From Crossaster papposus (Eukaryota > Echinodermata > Asteroidea > Velatida > Solasteridae): 64,000 bases of DNA. Positions 23,573 to 35,007 of this stretch are shown here, one piece after another; positions within the stretch are counted from its first letter, which is position 1; every line of letters starts with the position of its first letter. The position numbers and the translations under genes are program-made. The stretch covers positions 372,001 to 436,000 of the forward strand of contig JBAIAA010000604.1 of NCBI GenBank assembly GCA_037893245.1, read 5' to 3'. The notes below the pieces were generated by a model. That model did not search any database. It saw nothing but the letters and a program-made list of their open reading frames with translations, and had not been told where the DNA came from.

Positions 23573-23990
23573 TTGACACATTTTTTTGAATGTTTAAACC
23601 ATTATGCCGTCAAGACATGCCGACAGGCATCCACAAACTTTAGACACTCCTGGGTCAGATGTGAATTAATTTTTTTCAGATCAAAATGACACTTTTCCTG
23701 GTAAAACAGGACAAATTTGTGGCTTAATTAAAAGTTGTTTAGCCATATATATTTCAAAACTTTCATAGATTTTGTTACAAATCTGGCACGTATTACTACA
23801 AATTGTTTGACACATTGAATGTATGTTTAAACAGTTATGCCGTCAAGTCATGCCGACAGGCATCTACACACTTTAGACACTCCTGGGTCAGATGTGAATT
23901 AAATTTTTTCCCGATCAAAATAACACTTTTCCTGGTGAAACAGGGCAAATTTGTGGCTTAAATAAAAGTTGTTATATTTCAAAACTTGTC
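23573..23990. repeat. Imperfect tandem duplication, period about 237 bp
   Basis: TTATGCCGTCAAGACATGCC, TTTAGACACTCCTGGGTCAG and AATTTGTGGCTTAA occur in the same order at about 23600-23730 and 23837-23965. No coding potential is seen. Confidence 0.75.
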
Positions 23991-24069
23991 GCATCGCATG
24001 CAGGGACTCGTACACACTGAAGTGATGCAAACATATGGAGCAGAATCAGTGTCAAAAAGATCGGACGTG

Positions 24070-24480
24070 TTTTTACAACTCGGATGCTTTTCTAATTCGG
24101 ATGCTTTTCTAATTCGGATGCTTTTTTCAAACTCGGATGCTTTTTTAATTCGGATGAATTCGTAATTCGGATGCTTTTTGTAAACTCGGATGCTTTTTTA
24201 ATTCAGATGAATTCGTAATTCGGATGAATTCGTAATTCGGATGCTTTTTGTCAACTCGGATGCTTTTTTAATTCGGATGTTTTTTAAATTCGGATGCTTT
24301 TCTAGTTCGGATGCTTTTTTAATTCGAATGCTTTTCTAGCTCGGATGCTTTTTTAATTCGAATGCTTTTCTAGCTCGGATGCTTTTTATAAACTCGGATG
24401 CTTTTTTAATTCGGATGCTTTTCTAGTTTGAATGCTTTTTGTAAACTCGGATGCTTTTTGCAAACCGAACATATTCGCAA
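24070..24480. repeat. 17-bp tandem repeat, left arm
   Basis: About 24 imperfect copies of AATTCGGATGCTTTTCT/AACTCGGATGCTTTTTT/AATTCGGATGAATTCGT occur in mixed order. The inverted counterpart lies at 29890-30310. Confidence 0.85.
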
Positions 24481-25993
24481 ATCGGATGCTTTCCCAATCC
24501 GGCACTAGGGTGGCCCTGAAAGGACATCACACATCGCAGATTCTGCGATTTCGCGCATTCTGCGCGAATTTGAACGATGACAAACATGTTATCATATATC
24601 TAAGCATATATCTGAGATGTGGAAGATTTTATTGTAGATTTCTGCACAGATTTATGTGATAATGAATATTTTCTGGGCAGATTTTTGAAAAGTCGCATAT
24701 TTTTATTTTAGATTTCAAGTTCTGCGCAGATTTCTTAGTACGCAAATTTGTGCGATGTCGCACGGATGGGCACTACATGTACATTTTCATTGCACATTTA
24801 ATTATGCGCAGCTAGCTATATGTCGCACTCACGTACAGCAGATTTATATACAGATTTATGTGCACATTTCTGCCGCGATGTCAGCACATACGACGTTTTG
24901 AAAGTTGAACCACGACGTTTTGAATGTTATGATGTTCTAAAACGGACAGGCAACGTCGTGGTTCAACTTTCAAAACGTCGTGGTTCAACTTTCAAAACGT
25001 CGTACTTCAACTTCCAATTAACGTCCAACTTTCGCGCGCTTTTAACTGGTTCAAGGTAGCCGCGTATTCGGCCGGTTCTCTCCGCGCGGATTCAGTCCGC
25101 ATTCACCAAAAGGCGACAAATATTTAATACATGCTGCAAAAGGTGATGCATTTTCTAAAAAGTTTTTTGTCAATTTATTTAAAGAATTTTTCGAAATAAA
25201 CCGTAAATATAACAATACTTTTTCAAACCCTTGTAGATCATACAGCATATTAGCCACCATGGGCGTCAATCCTGGGGGGGACAGGGGGACACGTCCCCCC
25301 CCATATTTTGAAGGGTGGGGGACACAATATCAAATGTCCCCCCCCCCATGTTTTTGAACTCGTGTATCTCATAATAGGGCAATATGTACTGTAGCGGAAT
25401 CTGTCAAGAATAGCGGAGCGGCGGCATGATGACGGATTTAAACGGAGTCCATCCAAGTCCAACAACGGCTGCGGATCCAACAGAACCGGACAAATTAACG
25501 CGCTACTGCGGGTTTGGCCGCCCTATGCAGGCGTATGTGTGCGCGCGAACTCGATCTTCACGTGTAGTTCGTACGTGTGTATATGTACGTACGTGAACAT
25601 ACTGTTCGCCTGAAAACAGGCGTTATCTCGTCCAGACGTAATCTCACTTGTTCCTAAATTTATATTATCTGTTGCTGTAACATAGCCCCTGAAATCGATA
25701 ATTCAGTATATGATGTTTTGCAGCCATATTCATACTGTAGAACATGTAGGTTGTGTGTGGACTTCGGCTGTGGTTAAAATCTGTGTTTTTGGTAAAGTTG
25801 TAGCCTAGTTTGAGAAAGTTTTGTGTGTACAAAAGTTCAGTGAAGTGCGTGTGCCATTGGCTGTGTGCTTGATCGTGTTCAACTCTAGCGAACCTTCGCA
25901 AAGCTGACAATCAATCAAATCGCAGTATAACGCTGCGTTTCAATCGCGTCGTTTTTATCGTGTTCACCGTGAATTTCTCCACGTTCACGATCG

Positions 25994-26564
25994 GGGCCCA
26001 ATTTCTTGGCTCTGCTTACCGTTAGCGAAAAATCCCTGCTTACTATAGCAAAAAATTCGGTGCTTAGGCATAACCAAAAAAAATGTTATGTTGGCGTAAC
26101 CCGACCGACACCTAAAATACGGCCGACCCTGGATAAAAAAATTTTCAAGGGACGAAATTTAATGATATAAATCTAGTTATAAATACGTTTGAAACCATTT
26201 CTGACCGTTTCCCATTGTTGTGTGTGGGGATTGTTAAAATATTGAACCTGGACACGCTATCGTGTATATCGGCTTAAACAATTAGAAAACATATCATTTT
26301 CATTGCTGGGAGGGGGAAAAAAAAAAAAAAAAAAAAAAGAATCCCTACCGGGCCCGTTACGCCAACATAACAATTTGTTATGCCTTATGGTAAACGTATT
26401 TCTCGCGTTAGCGAGGAATTTTGTTCTCTGGGTATGCGTACATCCCGTAACTAAGGATTCTGTGCTTACAGGGTTAGCGCAATTTTTTCTGCTAGCGCGG
26501 TTAGCGGAAAATGGTGACCGTAAGCGCAGAATTCTGTGGTTAGCAGAGCTAAGAAATTGGGCCC
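25994..26564. mobile_element. Nested MITE with GGGCCCAATTTCTTGGC ends
   Basis: The left end GGGCCCAATTTCTTGGCTCT is mirrored by AGCTAAGAAATTGGGCCC at the right. The interior has GTTAGCG/CGCTAAC-type words and an A-run. Coding potential is absent. Confidence 0.75.
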
Positions 26565-26566
26565 TT

Positions 26567-26808
26567 GGGGCCAATTTCATAGAGCTGCTAAGCACACAAA
26601 TTTGATTAGCATGACAATTTGTCCTTGGCAAAAACAAGGTTACAGACCAAATGTTCACCAGATCTTTATTGTTCTGGATTGATAATCAGCTGTTTTTTGC
26701 TTAGCATGAAAAACACGTATAATTTTGGCTGGTAACCTGTTTTTAATGAGCAAGACTTTGTTGTGCTAAGCAATATTTTTTGCTTAGCAGCTCTATGAAA
26801 TTGGCCCC
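26567..26808. mobile_element. 242-bp MITE with GGGGCCAATTTCATAGAGC ends
   Basis: GGGGCCAATTTCATAGAGCT followed by GCTAAGCA is mirrored by TGCTTAGCAGCTC plus TATGAAATTGGCCCC. It abuts the preceding MITE, whose ends are similar in style (GGGCCCAATTTC), so the two may be related families. Confidence 0.8.
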
Positions 26809-27344
26809 AGTTTTTGGTTGCATTCCAAACGCTACTCACCAAGACGCACGCGCACAGTCGAGTTAGTCGTACGGCAAGGACATTCTTTATCGCTCAAGAA
26901 CTCGTACATGAACCAACACGCATGCGCGAGTATTTCATTCGTTTATGAAGTCGTGAACATGGAGAAAAAAATTTCACCTGGAGTTCACCACTGGTGAACA
27001 CGAGTTACCAGGCGATTAGAACGCCATTATACGTGAACACGATAAACACGACGCGATTGGAACGCAGCATTAGAGTCAGGGGACCACTGCGCCCCCGGGT
27101 ATGGGTATGGGTATGGGGCCCCCAGAAACACGTGGTTCTCCCTTCAAGTTCTCTCTTATATCGTGTCCGATGTAAACCACAGGGTTTTCTCGAGAACGGT
27201 CAAACATGAGGTTGGTTTCCTTTCAACCAGACATTTGAAATAGGATAAGTAAACATCCAAAACATGAGATTTTTGGGGATTCCAAGAGTGCCCCTTTAGG
27301 TCTTCGCAGGAAGACGCTCGCCGTCTGGGCTTGTCATAATTATG

Positions 27345-28031
27345 CCGGTGTGGACGGTAATTCTGTCCCCCGGTAAAATTGTCCGGGGAGACAGAATTAC
27401 CTAGGTAAAAGTGTCCCCCTAGAGCCGTTAATTCCGTCCCCTCCAGTTTATTCTCTCCCCTCTCTAGCTAATTTTTTCCCCCAATGTTCCACACATAAGT
27501 GGTTATTTTGATGTTATTTCAATGAAAAGCCCACATGGTATTTATTATTTGGACTTCTCTTCCCTTCATCAATTTATCAAAATAAAAATAAAAATATAAA
27601 TAACTGTATTAATTAAATCAACCGATCTACGTTTCTGCGCGAAAGGAAAAATAGCAGTAATCAGTATTTTCAGACTTCTTGCACGCGTACAAATTCTGTA
27701 TACCCAGCACGAATGTGGCAGCACTTTTGACCACCTGTAATTTGTAGTACGTTACACATCCTACAGTCTGCCACAAATGATGCACCATGAAGGGGTGAAC
27801 CTGTACTACACTGGTTGTTGCGTCTAGTGGGTGCTAGACTTGTGACGTTGCACGGGACAATTTTACCAGGGGGACACGTTTAACGTTGGGCAGGGAGACA
27901 GAATTACCTGGAGGGGGACAGAAATACCTAGGTAAATGTGTCCCCCCGGACAGATTTACCGGGTCACGGCCTGGTAAGTCTGTCCGGGGGGACACATTTA
28001 CCAGGGGGGACATAATTACCTTTCACACCGG
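27345..28031. mobile_element. 687-bp TIR element, copy 1 (CCGGTGTGG ends)
   Basis: The left end CCGGTGTGGACGGTAATTCT and the right end AATTACCTTTCACACCGG are inverted. The subterminal regions repeat GGGGACA/TGTCCCC and ACCTAGGTAAA words. It is almost identical, and equal in length, to 34072-34758. Confidence 0.8.
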
Positions 28032-28262
28032 CCGCATGATATGCTGGCTGTGCCAACATTGTGCACTCGGGTTGACGTTTGTATAATGTGCATGCTAAAC
28101 CCCTCTAATAATTCTTGACTTCAGTAATGTCCCCCCCCCACATTTGAAATGGGATTGACGCCCCTGTTAGCCACACTTGTTTAACCTTTCCTGTAATTTT
28201 GATGAAAAATTACAGTTAAACTAGCTGCCTAATGAACTAAGTAATCCTACTTCGAGTTATTT

Positions 28263-29015
28263 TTATAGATTTGGAAATGAGAATGAAACATTTAAAACAA
28301 AATATACCTCGCATGTTATCAAAAACTCATACTTTTATTTCATAATCTACAAGATAATGTTACTGGGCATGTGGGTATAGGCTTCAGCCGAACAGTAATT
28401 AGTGCACTCGCACTCGGGCTTATTTGCAATGTTCTCGGTGAATCAGTTTCGTCAATCAACAATTTCAACAATTAATTTCACCACGCCAGATTTTATGAGA
28501 ATGATAACTGTTACTTTATTTAATAACACAACAGCCCTTCAACTATAAAGTTCTGCATCATTAGATGGATCCTAGTAGTTTGTCAGCTTAGAACGTTAGG
28601 TAAAATACGGTTTCAGACCGTGTCCATAATTTCTTTTTTATTTCCACCTAATATCGCCCCATAATAATTTCTTTGCGATATATAGCACACTTGGGTCAAA
28701 TGTAAGTTTCTAAGGTCGAGTGCAAATAAGCAGATATTATCAAAACTACATAAAATGTAAACAAAGAACAACGGTTATATGTCAAAATTAGCATATAAAA
28801 GAATCTTGGAAACTACGTACTGCCACTCGTGCTTGAAAGAACACTTGCCAGATAGAAAGAGTGGGGCGCGGAAAGATAGTCCTTGCAGGTGTGCTTTAGA
28901 GAAATGTACAATTGCAATTCATGTGGCAAAAGAAAAAAAGTACAGCAATGATAAAAGCAGGTCTTGAATTTGTAAAACCACACTGTTGCCGTATTGTTTG
29001 AAATTTCTATAAAAG
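28263..29015. other. Spacer between arms of the large inverted repeat
   Basis: AT-rich single-copy DNA. The 62-codon ORF at 28779-28967 has five cysteines but no recognised domain or splice context. I do not call a gene. Confidence 0.4.
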
Positions 29016-29889
29016 GTTTGACAAATAACTCGAAGTAGAATTACTTCCATTAAGCAGCTAATTTAACTGTAATTTTTCATCAAAATTACAGGAAAGGTTT
29101 TATAATTACAGGAACAAGTGTGGCTAATATGCTGTATGATCTACAAGGGTTTGAAAAAGTATTGTTATATTTACGGTTTATTTCGAAAAATTCTTTAAAT
29201 AAATTGACAAAAAACTTTTTAGAAAATGCATCACCTTTTGCAGCATGTATTAAATATTTGTCGCCTTTTGGTGAATGCGGACTGAATCCGCGCGGAGAGA
29301 ACCGGCCGAATACGCGGCTACCTTGAACCAGTTAAAAGCGCGCGAAAGTTGGACGTTAATTGGAAGTTGAAGTACGACGTTTTGAAAGTTGAACCACGAC
29401 GTTTTGAAAGTTGAACCACGACGTTGCCTGTCCGTTTTAGAACATCATAACATTCAAAACGTCGTGGTTCAACTTTCAAAACGTCGTATGTGCTGACATC
29501 GCGGCAGAAATGTGCACATAAATCTGTATATAAATCTGCTGTACGTGAGTGCGACATATAGCTGCGCATAATTAAATGTGCAATGAAAATGTACATGTAG
29601 TGCCCATCCGTGCGACATCGCACAAATTTGCGTACTAAGAAATCTGCGCAGAACTTGAAATCTAAAATAAAAATATGCGACTTTTCAAAAATCTGCCCAG
29701 AAAATATTCATTATCACATAAATCTGTGCAGAAATCTACAATAAAATCTTCCACATCTCAGATATATGCTTAGATATATATGATAACATGTTTGTCATCG
29801 TTCAAATTCGCGCAGAATGCGCGAAATCGCAGAATCTGCGATGTGTGATGTCCTTTCAGGGCCACCCTAGTGCCGGATTGGGAAAGCAT

Positions 29890-30310
29890 CCGATTTGCGA
29901 ATATGTTCGGTTTGCAAAAAGCATCCGAGTTTACAAAAAGCATTCAAACTAGAAAAGCATCCGAATTAAAAAAGCATCCGAGTTTATAAAAAGCATCCGA
30001 GCTAGAAAAGCATTCGAATTAAAAAAGCATCCGAGCTAGAAAAGCATTCGAATTAAAAAAGCATCCGAACTAGAAAAGCATCCGAATTTAAAAAACATCC
30101 GAATTAAAAAAGCATCCGAGTTTACAAAAAGCATCCGAATTACGAATTCATCCGAATTACGAATTCATCCGAATTAAAAAAGCATCCGAGTTTACAAAAA
30201 GCATCCGAATTACGAATTCATCCGAATTAAAAAAGCATCCGAGTTTGAAAAAAGCATCCGATTTAGAAAAGCATCCGAATTAGAAAAGCATCCGAGTTGT
30301 AAAAACACGT
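29890..30310. repeat. 17-bp tandem repeat, right arm (inverted counterpart)
   Basis: Reverse complement of the 24070-24480 array (GAAAAGCATCCGAATTAG-type units) with nearly the same unit order, but a few units are missing or extra relative to the left arm. Confidence 0.85.
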
Positions 30311-30341
30311 CCGATCTTTTTGACACTGATTCTGCTCCATA

Positions 30342-31229
30342 CAAACAACGCTTACAACTACTATGTATACTTGCGCATGAGCGAACGAAATTTACAATCT
30401 TCGCCTGGCAGCTGGCAGTGCCCTTATATTGTACAGGGCTGAAACCAGTCTCTGAAAGATGCCAACTAATAACACTGAGTAGTATAGGGGCTAGCGCCAA
30501 TTGTTCTTACTGCTATTATCTTTGCTAGAGTAATAGTGCCAGTTTATTATGCTAACACACCAATGATAAAATTAGGCATACGATTTTCAGGTTAAAAAGT
30601 TTTTTCTGGGTAAATATTTGCAAAGATGCGGTTTAAACCTGTTCATATAAAAATATATACAACGAATGTTAATGTGTATTGAAGGGTAAGCCTTTTTCTT
30701 AATGAAACTTTACTAATAAGATCAGAAACGCGCAAAACAAACAGTAATTTGACATACTCTGAGTCATCCCGCGCCTATAATATCCATCGAACAGAATATA
30801 ACAGAATTCTAGTTTGCGTCGGATGACGCGTATAATACGCAAAGTGTTTTTTCCCCGTAATTCAAAATGGATGGCGAAACACGTTACGAGCAAAGCCGGA
30901 AATATGTCGGCGATCGAGGCCTGAAATATGTCGGTGATCGAGGCCGAAAATACCAGGGTGTGCTGGCTACAGATGCCTGCCTGTACCCGTATCGGATCGG
31001 GGTTCATGAAAAACAATCCCGCGCCTGGGCCCGGTCAATGTCAAAATAATACAATCATGTTCCTCTCTTCTTCCAGTTCCAGGCACACTACCCAAAGGAA
31101 ACACGATTCGGTCGTCAGCACGACGAGTTTACCGTCACACGCCCACCCCACTATTGACCTTTTTACTTAAGAATTAAAACATTCCCACAACACAGATGTG
31201 CTTCGATAACGTGCACACTTTTAGGTTTT
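30342..31229. other. Intergenic stretch, nothing recognised
   Basis: Contains a short direct repeat AATATGTCGGCGATCGAGGC / AATATGTCGGTGATCGAGGC near 30901 and 30925. Otherwise only short ORFs without motifs. It lies between the 3' end of gene A and gene B. Confidence 0.4.
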
Positions 31230-31610
31230 CCCTGTTATTTTCATACATTTTTTATTCAAATTCACAAACTCTCACATTCAATTTCATTCAAGAACAAATT
31301 CACATCTTTTACCAAACTAATTTAGTCGTTTACCATTTAATTTTAAATGTTGGTCACTCTATTTAAACATTGTCTCAGAAATTGTCTCGTCTAAGCTGTT
31401 GCCGAAAGGCAGCATTCAGAGATCGATTTATTAAATAATCAATTTCAAACTGATGCAAAGTAATTTAGTCTGTGTGTGATTGAGTTTAAAAACGGTGACC
31501 AAACGTTGAAATAGACTAAATTGGTTTGGTAAGTGTTCGTGAACTGTTTTTCTTTGACGAAATGAATGTGAGAATTGGTGAATTTCAATACAAAAATGTT
31601 TTAAAATAGC
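31230..31610. mobile_element. Foldback MITE, second copy of the 17731 family
   Basis: ATTCAAATTCACAAACTCTC at the left and AGAATTGGTGAATTTCAA at the right are inverted. The internal CTTTTACCAAACTAATTTAG pairs with CTAAATTGGTTTGGTAA. The central GCTGTTGCCGAAAGGCAGC is inverted relative to the 17.7-kb copy. Confidence 0.7.
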
Positions 31611-31975
31611 TATAGCGGGCGTGGTCTACTGGATCGGTGTATTAAAATAAAATAAAAGCTTTAAAGGAAATAATTTGTATACAACATTTGCTTTTGCTGT
31701 AATTTTCAGAAATTGATGGATTGCGGGGGTTAGTATTGTATAGAAAATATTGTTACTTGTTTAAAGGTTTGTGTTCGTCGACGTTGAAAAACTATGTTCT
31801 CGTAGTCTGACCATAGTTTCCTGACCCCACTTAAGATGAATCGGAGCAATTTATAAACTTGAATTGTCCGTTCATGGAACCAGTCTTGCTGGCTTGTACT
31901 CGTTCACTTCGATTGCTAACAAAATGTGGACTAACTAAATATAGTAAATTGGGGTTAGTATTTGAAAGAACCCAG

Positions 31976-31981
31976 TTTATT
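31976..31981 (-). promoter_or_regulatory. Candidate polyadenylation signal of gene A
   Basis: AATAAA on the minus strand, about 185 nt past the stop codon of the cytoplasmic-tail exon. It is a single hexamer in AT-rich DNA, so it is only a candidate. Confidence 0.4.
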
Positions 31982-32164
31982 TCAAATGTCAGTTGATAAG
32001 CGTTGGAAATTGCTATGAAAATATCACTTTTTTTTTAAACGACGGTGTCATAATTGTACAGGATACTATGTGTTATAGACTGTCATTCACCAAGAGTACA
32101 GTATTGGGTATTTCATGATAATTTTGTTAAAAAAATTACGTTTGCATAATGTTGTATATTCCCT

Positions 32165-32387
32165 TTAATTGGTTACATCCATATAGATATGTTCGGGAGT
32201 TGTTATTGTTGATGACTGATAATTGGCGGTTGGCAAAGGTGGACGCACCGAGGATTCGTATGTGTGGGATGGATTTTGTAATCCCCCAGGTTGTTCTTCA
32301 TATAGGCCTAGGTCTTTGGCTTTGTCTTTCTCAATCAGGTCCATCATAGGAATATGTACTGTTCTCCCTGCAGTTTGAATTCGCCTC
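32165..32387 (-). CDS. Gene A, last exon: cytoplasmic tail and stop
   Basis: The acceptor is TTGAACAG (exon from 32387; an alternative AG three bases further in gives one arginine fewer) and the stop TAA is at 32165-32167. Joined to the phase-2 donor of the transmembrane exon, the frame reads through arginines into RIQTAGRTVHIPMMDL, then an acidic/basic stretch EKDKAKD, GLYEEQP, NPSHTYESS, ANYQSS and EHIYMDVTN at the C-terminus. Four tyrosines in a 70-odd residue tail, two as YEEQ and YMDV, suggest possible phosphotyrosine docking. No known tail family is recognised. A Penelope-like fragment sits in the upstream intron. Confidence 0.8.
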
Positions 32388-32555
32388 CTGTTCAAACAAA
32401 AATCACATGTTAGTAACATAAAAGCATGTCATTTGATCATTATAAAAGGTGTTTGACTTATTTAATCTTTTTCTGGCCACTCTTCTGGTACCACTCATAG
32501 AATTATTGGTAACATCACATGCAGTACATCAAATGTCATATATTTCATCTCTTGC

Positions 32556-33325
32556 AGGTTTTGTAGAGTTTAGTATGTCGGAGAGACCAAAAATGCCCTA
32601 AAAAGCGTTTCTACGGTCATCGATCGACTGTCAACACCAAGAAACTGAATACCCCCGTCGGTCATCACTTCAACTAGCCTAACCATTGCATTTCTGATAT
32701 GATTCTACAGGGCATCGAATCACTTGGCCATCGGAAAGACCCAGTCCGCCTCAGTCGGGAGAAAGTTTGGATGAATCGTCTTCGGACTATTCAAACACAT
32801 TGGCTCAACATCCAACTAGGAAATTATTAACTTCTATTTTTTCTCCTATTTGTCATCTGTTTCAGATTTATTCCTTGCCAGGATTTTGTTTTTGTTTGTT
32901 CTCACTCCTCTGGTTTTCCCTGTCTATTTTCCTACCTCCCCCCTCTCCACATTAGTCCTATTCATACTTCTTTGTTAGTTCTTCCCCTTGATCTTCACCC
33001 TGGACCCCCTTCCTTGTGGTTTTACCCCTTCTGTTTTTGTTCCCCACCCAAATTCACACCTCTTTACCCCCTTGGTCTGTCTTTGATCCTACCCACACTG
33101 ACCTCATCCTTTAATCCCTGAGCCTAATCCTTCTTTTGTTTAATGTTCCACAGGACTCTGTGCTTTTTCTTTTGTGTTTCTTCCGCCAACCATGATGTGC
33201 ATCATGCTGTATGTTGCCCTATTCATTTTTGTTTCCTGTACACAAATATTTTGTCTCTGAAGAAGATCTTGTTAAGATCGAAATATTAGGCCCTCTTAAC
33301 TTATTTTATTTATTTTTTGTTAAAG
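32556..33325 (+). mobile_element. Penelope-like element remnant (GIY-YIG endonuclease C-terminus)
   Basis: From 32574 the frame reads YVGETKNALKKRFYGHRST, then NTPVGHHFN, an in-frame TAG, and continues ISDMILQGIESLG with a WMNRLRTIQTHWLN end, stopping at 32828-32830. The YVGET..R..GHR pattern fits the GIY-YIG endonuclease of Penelope-like retroelements. The C/T-rich 3' stretch and the CTGAAGAAGATCTTGTTAAG tail near 33255 fit their 3' ends. The 5' (reverse transcriptase) part is missing. Confidence 0.6.
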
Positions 33326-34071
33326 GTAGTTCACATGCACCATTTGCTTTTGCTGTATTTTTCGAAAATGGATTGTCTAGGGGTTCATATTTGTGACCTG
33401 TCACCAAAGCAATTTGCTTAAAGTCGGACTTTTTAAAGAATTTCGATATTTAAACATCTGGATTCTGCAGAACGAGAGGTTTTGAATGGTGCGGTGACAT
33501 GATACTTTGTATACAAATCTCTGTCTTTTGGTTTTCTTTTTAGTGTATATTTTGTTGTGAATTTTTGTGTAATGCGCTTTAATCATTTGTACGGAAAAGG
33601 CGCATTGTTAATTTTAAATTGTTATTATTATTAGTTTGCAACATCGAGGAATACTGAGTTTAGCAATGAAAATATAGACCAGCAACTTACTCTAAGTGGT
33701 AAAACTGAATTTTAATGAAAAATGTTTTTTTTTAACCGGGAAAACTTATAGACGTCCGGATAATTACCAGGTTTGAAAACAAGACTGGCTAGCTGGCACT
33801 CACCAAGTATTGCTAATACAATGTGGGCTAACTAATTTTAATAAATGACAATAGTTGGGTTTTTTCTCCAACGATTGCCGGCCGGCAATCGTTTGGAAAG
33901 TTATATCAAATTTTTCACAATTTCCTGAAAACCACAGCACACCAGATGCTGTGATTTCACATGATGCTTTAAACTGCTATTCTCCTTTACAGTCAAATAA
34001 AGTATTTCATAATAATTCAGTATTTTTGCTTCTTGTTGTTTGCAAATGGTGTAGTAATACTGCCTTTAAGG
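33326..34071. repeat. Intergenic/intronic DNA with dispersed repeat pieces
   Basis: 33323-33400 and 33926-34035 match the 18.7-19.1 kb repeat. Between them I see only AT-rich unique sequence. Confidence 0.5.
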
Positions 34072-34758
34072 CCGGTGTGGAAGGTAATTCTGTCCCCCGG
34101 TAAAATTGTCCGGGGGGACAGAATTACCTAGGTAAAAGTGTCCCCCTAGAGCCGTTAATTCCGTCCCCCTCCAGTTTATTCTGTCCCCTCTCTAGGTAAT
34201 TTTGTCCCCCAATGTTCCACACATAAGTGGTTATTTTGATGTTATTTCAATGAAAAGCCCACATGGTATTTATTATTTGGACTTCTGTTCCCTTCATCGA
34301 TTTGTCAAAATAAAAATAAAAATATAAATAACTGTGTTAATTAAATCAACCGATCTACGTTTCTGCGCGAAAGGGAAATTAGCGGTAATCAGTATTTTCA
34401 GACTTCTTGCACGCGTACAAATTCTGTATACCCAGCACGATGTGGCAGCACTTTTGACCACCTGTAATTTGTAGTACGCTACACATCCTACAGTCTGCCA
34501 TAAATGATGCACCATGAAGGTGTGAACCTGTACTACACTGGTTGTTGCGTCTAGTGGGTGCTAGACTTGTGACGTTGCACGGGACAATTTTACCAGGGGG
34601 ACACGTTTAACGTTGGGCAGGGAGACAGAATTACCTGGAGGGGGACAGAAATACCTAGGTAAATGTGTTCCCCCGGACAGATTTACCGGGTCACGGCCTG
34701 GTAAGTCTGTCCGGGGGGACACATTTACCAGGGGGGACAGAATTACCTTTCACACCGG
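34072..34758. mobile_element. 687-bp TIR element, copy 2 (CCGGTGTGG ends)
   Basis: Same ends, order and length as 27345-28031, differing by scattered substitutions. It lies about 150 bp from the transmembrane exon, in the intron between that exon and the cytoplasmic-tail exon. Confidence 0.8.
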
Positions 34759-34910
34759 ATCACACTTCACGCGAATGCGATGCGATGCGAATTTGACGCC
34801 ACAAAGCATTCACTGTATGCGAACATTCGCCAGAGGCAAAATGTGTTCAACTTTTGCGTGACGTCATAAATTCACATTCGCGTTGGCGCCGGGTATTAAC
34901 CGACCTTTAC

Positions 34911-35007
34911 CTTCTCATAAAGACGACAACACCTACAAGGACCAGAATGAGGATAACTCCGCCCACTCCGCCCACTCCCCCGGCGATGGGGGATACATAG
35001 CTTCTCT
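34911..35007 (-). CDS. Gene A: transmembrane exon
   Basis: This 97-bp exon runs from the acceptor TTGATTGCAG (starts 35007, phase 1) to the donor AAG|GTAAAG (ends 34911, phase 2). It encodes SYVSPIAGGVGGVGGVILIL followed by VLVGVVVFMR and arginines: a glycine-rich lead, about 20 hydrophobic residues, then a basic stop-transfer signal. This makes gene A a type I membrane protein. The phase-1 donor of the CCP exon upstream supplies G to make a GAG codon. The downstream phase-2 end matches the tail exon. Confidence 0.85.

Larger units (their letters stand above)
25258..28166. mobile_element. 2.9-kb hAT-type insertion in the left arm
   Basis: The ends are CATGGGCGTCAATCC at the left and GGATTGACGCCCCTG at the right, imperfect inverted repeats with hAT-like CA..TG tips. 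They are flanked by the identical octamer TTAGCCAC (25250-25257 and 28167-28174), the 8-bp target size of hAT. Removing it restores continuity with the right arm. No hAT transposase is visible, so it is non-autonomous. Three further MITEs are nested inside. Confidence 0.82.
24033..30341. mobile_element. Large inverted-repeat (foldback) element with arms of about 1.3 kb
   Basis: The left arm (24033-25257, resuming at 28175-28262) is the reverse complement of the right arm (about 29016-30341). Outer arm parts are 17-bp AATTCGGATGCTTTTT-type repeats. Next comes GGTGGCCCTGAAAGGACATC (24508 left, about 29870 right inverted), which resembles the terminus of the 20.3-22.3 kb element. Inner parts contain repeated TTCAACTTTCAAAACGTCGT blocks. 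A spacer at about 28263-29015 separates the arms. The left arm is interrupted by a 2.9-kb insertion. No transposase was recognised. Confidence 0.8.

Noticed and set aside
28779-28967. Cysteine-containing 62-codon ORF
   Set aside because: No domain spacing, splice sites or repeat support. It lies in the spacer of a foldback element.
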